From: Larix sibirica
Taxonomy: Eukaryota; Streptophyta; Pinopsida; Pinales; Pinaceae
Assembly (NCBI GenBank): GCA_004151065.3
Contig: NWUY0300072471.1
Coordinates: 23,078-33,598 of the forward strand
Length of the DNA stretch: 10,521 nt
Reading direction: 5' to 3'
The notes beneath the pieces are model-generated. The model was not told the DNA's origin. It saw only the letters and a list, made by a program, of their open reading frames with translations, and did no database searches. The position numbers and the translations under genes were made by a program. Shown here piece by piece: positions 7,674 to 10,521 of this stretch (positions are counted from its first letter, which is position 1; every line of letters starts with the position of its first letter).

Positions 7674-8575
7674 CAGAAGGATAGAGTTTAGGCAACAGAA
7701 AATTGAGGAGTCAAGCTTCTGTCCCACACCACTGAGAGAGCTGACATTATTTGAATAAGGGGCCAACATTGCACATTCTTTGATTCTGTGGTGAACCACA
7801 ATGTTCTTTGTTCTGTAGTAGGGAATTATAGATATTAAACCAGGGGAAGCTGCCTGCATATAGAGAAACCCAGTTGATTTTCCACCATGTCATAGTGTGC
7901 CACCACATAGAGGAAAGACTGCTAATAGTTCTACAAATTCCATTGGGAACGATAACCGTACGAGACAATGCCCGGTGTCGAGGCATGAATAGGTTTAATC
8001 CACAATGGGAAAAGTTGTGGGTGCTAATATTATTTTCAAAAGACTCCACTTCGATGTCACACCCTTACAGATCGACTAGTCAAAATTGTTAGATCATCGA
8101 GTTGCCACCGCTACCTAATGTTAAGATATAAGGCTAAGACGCCACTGTACATACCTCGAGAATGAGCCACCACTGTCTATATCGAAGCCTGTGATTTCTT
8201 CTTCGAGCCACCACAGACCTGTGTTGCCATTTTTTTTGGTTTTGTAATCTGGGATGGTTCACCCACAGTTGAAAAAAAGAGGAATACGATGTCAAGTCCA
8301 TCGAGATCTTCTATCCACCATCGAGCCATCACATCTTAGAATACAACCTGCGTTTTCAAGTTACAATCATCAAAAGTCGCCCTTAAGTAGTCGCCATTAA
8401 TCAACCTCGCACGCTCTGCGTGCAGGAAATCGATGTATTAAAAGAAGCTGTTGGTCACCTAGATCTAAAGCATCTATCGCCAAATATAAATCCATCTGGT
8501 TATCGGTAAGAGCAAACTGCCATCATTTTTTTTTTTAAGTAGACAGTGGCCACACAAGAATCAAGTTGCCACCAC
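7674..8575. repeat. Non-coding stretch with a dispersed GCCACCAC motif
   Basis: The octamer GCCACCAC occurs at 7899, 8166, 8207 and 8568, with near forms at 8104 (GCCACCGC), 8141 (GCCACTGT) and 8325 (GCCATCAC). Several are preceded by TCGA or GA. Spacing is irregular, so this is not a simple tandem array. No protein family was recognised in any frame. The stretch may be retrotransposon interior or a much-decayed repeat. Confidence 0.4.
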
Positions 8576-9171
8576 AATTTGTGACAGTAGGACAATCCAT
8601 TGAAGGGATTTTTTTGAGTTTTTTAAGAGATTTTATAAATCATTGAAAATGGTATAATTTCCGTATGGAATATGTAGTGAACAGAGACTGGTAATATTGC
8701 AAACTTTTCAAAACTGTTTCATTTTCACCAGAAGGATTCTGAATTCCAGATTCTACGGGGGCAGATTTAAAGTCAGTTATGTGCCTTTAATCTTTCAAAA
8801 GATAGCTTGGAATTTCTTCAGAATTACACAAATGAATATGAAGGGAAATATACATTTTGTACACTGTATATTGTCAAAGAAAGAGCCTATTAGTTATAGG
8901 CTGATTTTCGAGGGTACAAGAGCTTATAATTCAATTAATGGCAAATGAATTTTGAGGCCAAAAACAGGTCACATGGCTTGTGCTGTTAGCTTCATCAAAG
9001 GACTATTGTACATTGCTTGGGGTGTTGTCCTTACTAAAGAAAACTAGATTCTTGCATTTTAGGAAGCTAGTGCTTTGAAGATAGGAAGGGAGCAATTAAC
9101 AACTCAATATGAATGGTTGCCCAGAGAGTTCAATAGTTGTGGATCTAGGGAAAGATCCCTCATTGGTTGAT
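8576..9171. other. No gene recognised
   Basis: Open frames reach about 83 codons (8697-8948 on +) but show no known motif. The stretch may be interior sequence of the LTR element whose end lies at 9497. Confidence 0.35.
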
Positions 9172-9249
9172 ACATGCATGTGGATTGCAGTCTACTAGTG
9201 AGGTTAAGTGACATGCATGTGGTTTGCTGTCCAGTAATTGAGTTCGGGA
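9172..9249 (+). repeat. 39-bp imperfect tandem repeat carrying RY palindromes
   Basis: Each unit (from 9172 and 9211) opens with ACATGCATGTGG and continues with similar sequence (ATTGCAGTC against TTTGCTGTC). The shared ACATGCATGT is a perfect palindrome and contains CATGCATG, the RY element bound by plant B3-type seed regulators. Whether it works here is unknown. Confidence 0.65.
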
Positions 9250-9488
9250 AATATGTGATTCGAGAGTTTGGGGAATTGGAATTCGGGAACTCGCGATTTC
9301 AACTCGGGAGCTACACCTTTCCAAGGGTTACGAGGTAGCTTGATGGAGCTCAACTTAGTCCAGGAATTGTGTTCAAAGAAGAAGCTTCCAATGTATGTTT
9401 TCTGATGTTTAGCTTTCAATTTAGGTGTTTTCATTCAACTATATGTATTTGATTTCAGATTGTTATCTTTTAGCAAAGTACGACTTAT

Positions 9489-9496
9489 GGGGGGGG
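9489..9496 (+). other. Polypurine tract before an LTR
   Basis: Eight G residues directly precede TGTTAAGC. G-rich tracts of this kind are typical of the 3' polypurine tract of plant LTR retrotransposons, and they mark the next base as an LTR start. Confidence 0.65.
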
Positions 9497-9748
9497 TGTT
9501 AAGCTAGGCTACATATGTAGTAAAGTCACTTAAGTGACTTAGGTTAAATGTTAGGGTTTTGGTCTCTCAAACTCTTTATAAGTGCGAGGACCCTCAATGT
9601 AATGTTGTACCGTCCTGTAGTAATATTGTGTTGTGTTATTGAGCTCTCATGTCTTTGGTAATGTAACCCTATCTAGGGTTGCTCATTTCATCAGTTTACT
9701 CAATATCATAAGCATAATATTTGTGAAGACGTGGAATATTCGTATACA
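9497..9748 (+). mobile_element. LTR (3' LTR or its 5' part) of a second LTR retrotransposon
   Basis: It starts TGTTAAGCTAGG right after the polypurine tract. Two perfect palindromes follow, 12 bp at 9509-9520 and 18 bp at 9523-9540, then a TATA box at 9577. A right end near 9748 (GTATACA) is only a guess, since no inverted terminus or second copy could be matched. The sequence does not match the LTR at 6702, so the two belong to different elements. The interior upstream shows no readable pol, which suggests a non-autonomous or strongly decayed element. Confidence 0.45.
9576..9582 (+). promoter_or_regulatory. TATA box of the LTR promoter
   Basis: TTTATAAG lies about 80 bases into the LTR, a usual U3 position. 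Transcription would start near 9605-9615. Confidence 0.45.
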
Positions 9749-9828
9749 CTAAAGCTATTGTTATTGATTAAAAGACTAACCAAATTCTAAAGGGGTCATA
9801 CACTACACACTAAAAGTATTTAAAAAAA

Positions 9829-9868
9829 ATAAAAAAGGTGGAGATATATAAACCCTTACCTTTTTTAT
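9829..9868. repeat. 11-bp perfect inverted repeat
   Basis: ATAAAAAAGGT (9829-9839) and ACCTTTTTTAT (9858-9868) are perfectly complementary, with an 18-nt loop. It is A/T-rich and may be chance. The rest of 9749-10129 holds no recognised gene. Confidence 0.6.
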
Positions 9869-10129
9869 ATTAGGGAAATCAAGAAGACAAAAAAGCTGAA
9901 GGGAATTATAAAACAATACTAAGTTCCAAGGGTACATAGGAGTTAATCAAAGTTATTAAATCTAGTCATAGGTTAAGGAATTGAAGAATTTCAAGTTGTT
10001 AATCCAAGTTTCAAAAATATATTATATTAAAGGTTTTTTATTAAAGGATATAGTCCATCAATTTTGTGGGTCTCTCACATTTGTGTGTCCATATATTACA
10101 AGAACATGCATATAGTTATTAAACCATGA

Positions 10130-10521
10130 AATGTTTATGACGAGATCACAGAACAACATAATTCTTATCTAGCAAAATGGAATCGGGAGTCGCTCACACA
10201 GATCATGGAATTAACAAGGGAGACATATCACAATCAAAGATTACTAAAGGAAAATGAAGATTTCAAGAAGCAATTTGACAAAAGCTTATTAGAAAAAGAT
10301 GAAGAAATTTCTCGTCTAAAAGATCAGTCATAAACTTCTGACGCAAATAAAAAAGTCATTAAAGGATAAACAACAATTTGTTTAGGAATTGGAACCAAAG
10401 AATCAAGACCTCGAGAAGGAATTCAACAAGAAGTTGTTAGAACAAGATGGAGAAGCTTCTAGCTTAAGGAACCTTAATTAGATGTTGCGTGAGAAAATCA
10501 AAAGATTAAAAAAGGAGCAGT
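10130..10521 (+). pseudogene. Decayed coiled-coil protein, possibly retrotransposon gag
   Basis: An open frame from 10130 to the stop at 10331 reads YDEITEQHNSYLAKWNRES, later LLKENEDFKKQFDKSLLEKD and EEISRLKDQS. It is rich in Lys, Glu, Gln and Leu in a heptad-like pattern typical of coiled coils. After the stop a different frame continues the same style (KSLKDKQQFV, stop, ELEPKNQDLEKEF, then LREKIKRLKKEQ) to the window edge. Three stops (10331, one after QQFV, one after RNLN) could each be a former Gln codon. No initiator is convincing upstream, though Met at 10205 is in frame. A transposon gag or accessory protein fits the setting. A host coiled-coil gene fragment cannot be excluded. Confidence 0.5.

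Noticed and set aside
6702-9748. One retrotransposon running from the LTR at 6702 to the LTR at 9497
   Set aside because: The two LTR starts differ in sequence (TGTTGTGAAC against TGTTAAGCTA) with no shared body, so they cannot be the two LTRs of one insertion.
1-10521. CRISPR array, bacterial operon, ribosome-binding sites or tRNA/rRNA genes
   Set aside because: No spaced direct-repeat array, no dense gene layout and no complete tRNA or rRNA signature was seen. The content is eukaryotic.

Overview
The window looks like nuclear DNA from a seed plant with a large, transposon-rich genome. The signs are a decayed plant-type Ty1/copia pol, plant-type primer-binding and polypurine sites next to LTR-like ends, decayed LINE domains of the plant L1 type, a tRNA-derived SINE, and one exon of a plant gene in long AT-rich intron-like sequence. 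A gymnosperm would fit, but nothing here proves it. There is no intact multi-exon gene and no bacterial feature, and base 561 is an uncalled n.

Layout. 1-1472: 3' part of a Ty1/copia pol (reverse transcriptase and RNase H) on +, broken by frameshifts and stops. 1491-2277: its probable 3' LTR, holding a minisatellite of about 22-bp units. 2461-2846: decayed RNase H-like domain on the minus strand, probably from a LINE. 3187-3392: tRNA-derived SINE on the minus strand ending in an (ATT)7 tail. 3400-5200: the gene-like part, with one clean exon of TAF6 (a TFIID subunit) at 4083-4207 on +, tandem duplications in the intron on both sides of it, and a 34-bp inverted repeat at 4890-5020. 5210-5801: a second decayed LINE piece on the minus strand (linker and zinc-knuckle-like C-terminal part). 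6702-6998: a short LTR followed by a primer-binding site for initiator Met-tRNA. 7005-9490: non-coding, repeat-rich sequence that may be the inside of a non-autonomous element, including a roughly 277-bp tandem duplication. 9489-9748: polypurine tract and the start of another, different LTR. 10130-10521: remains of a coiled-coil protein, perhaps a transposon gag.

How it fits together. The only host-gene signal is the TAF6 exon. If that gene is live, much of the window is TAF6 intron filled with nested transposons, the pattern expected in giant plant genomes. The transposon remains share a decay style: many premature stops sit where family members have Gln or Trp, as deamination of methylated cytosine would produce. 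No new enzyme system is visible. The items most worth a second look are the 34-bp foldback, which pairs fully (with G:U) only as a + transcript, the duplicated acceptor region of the TAF6 exon, and the inverted primer-binding-site-like motifs around the 283-bp LTR.
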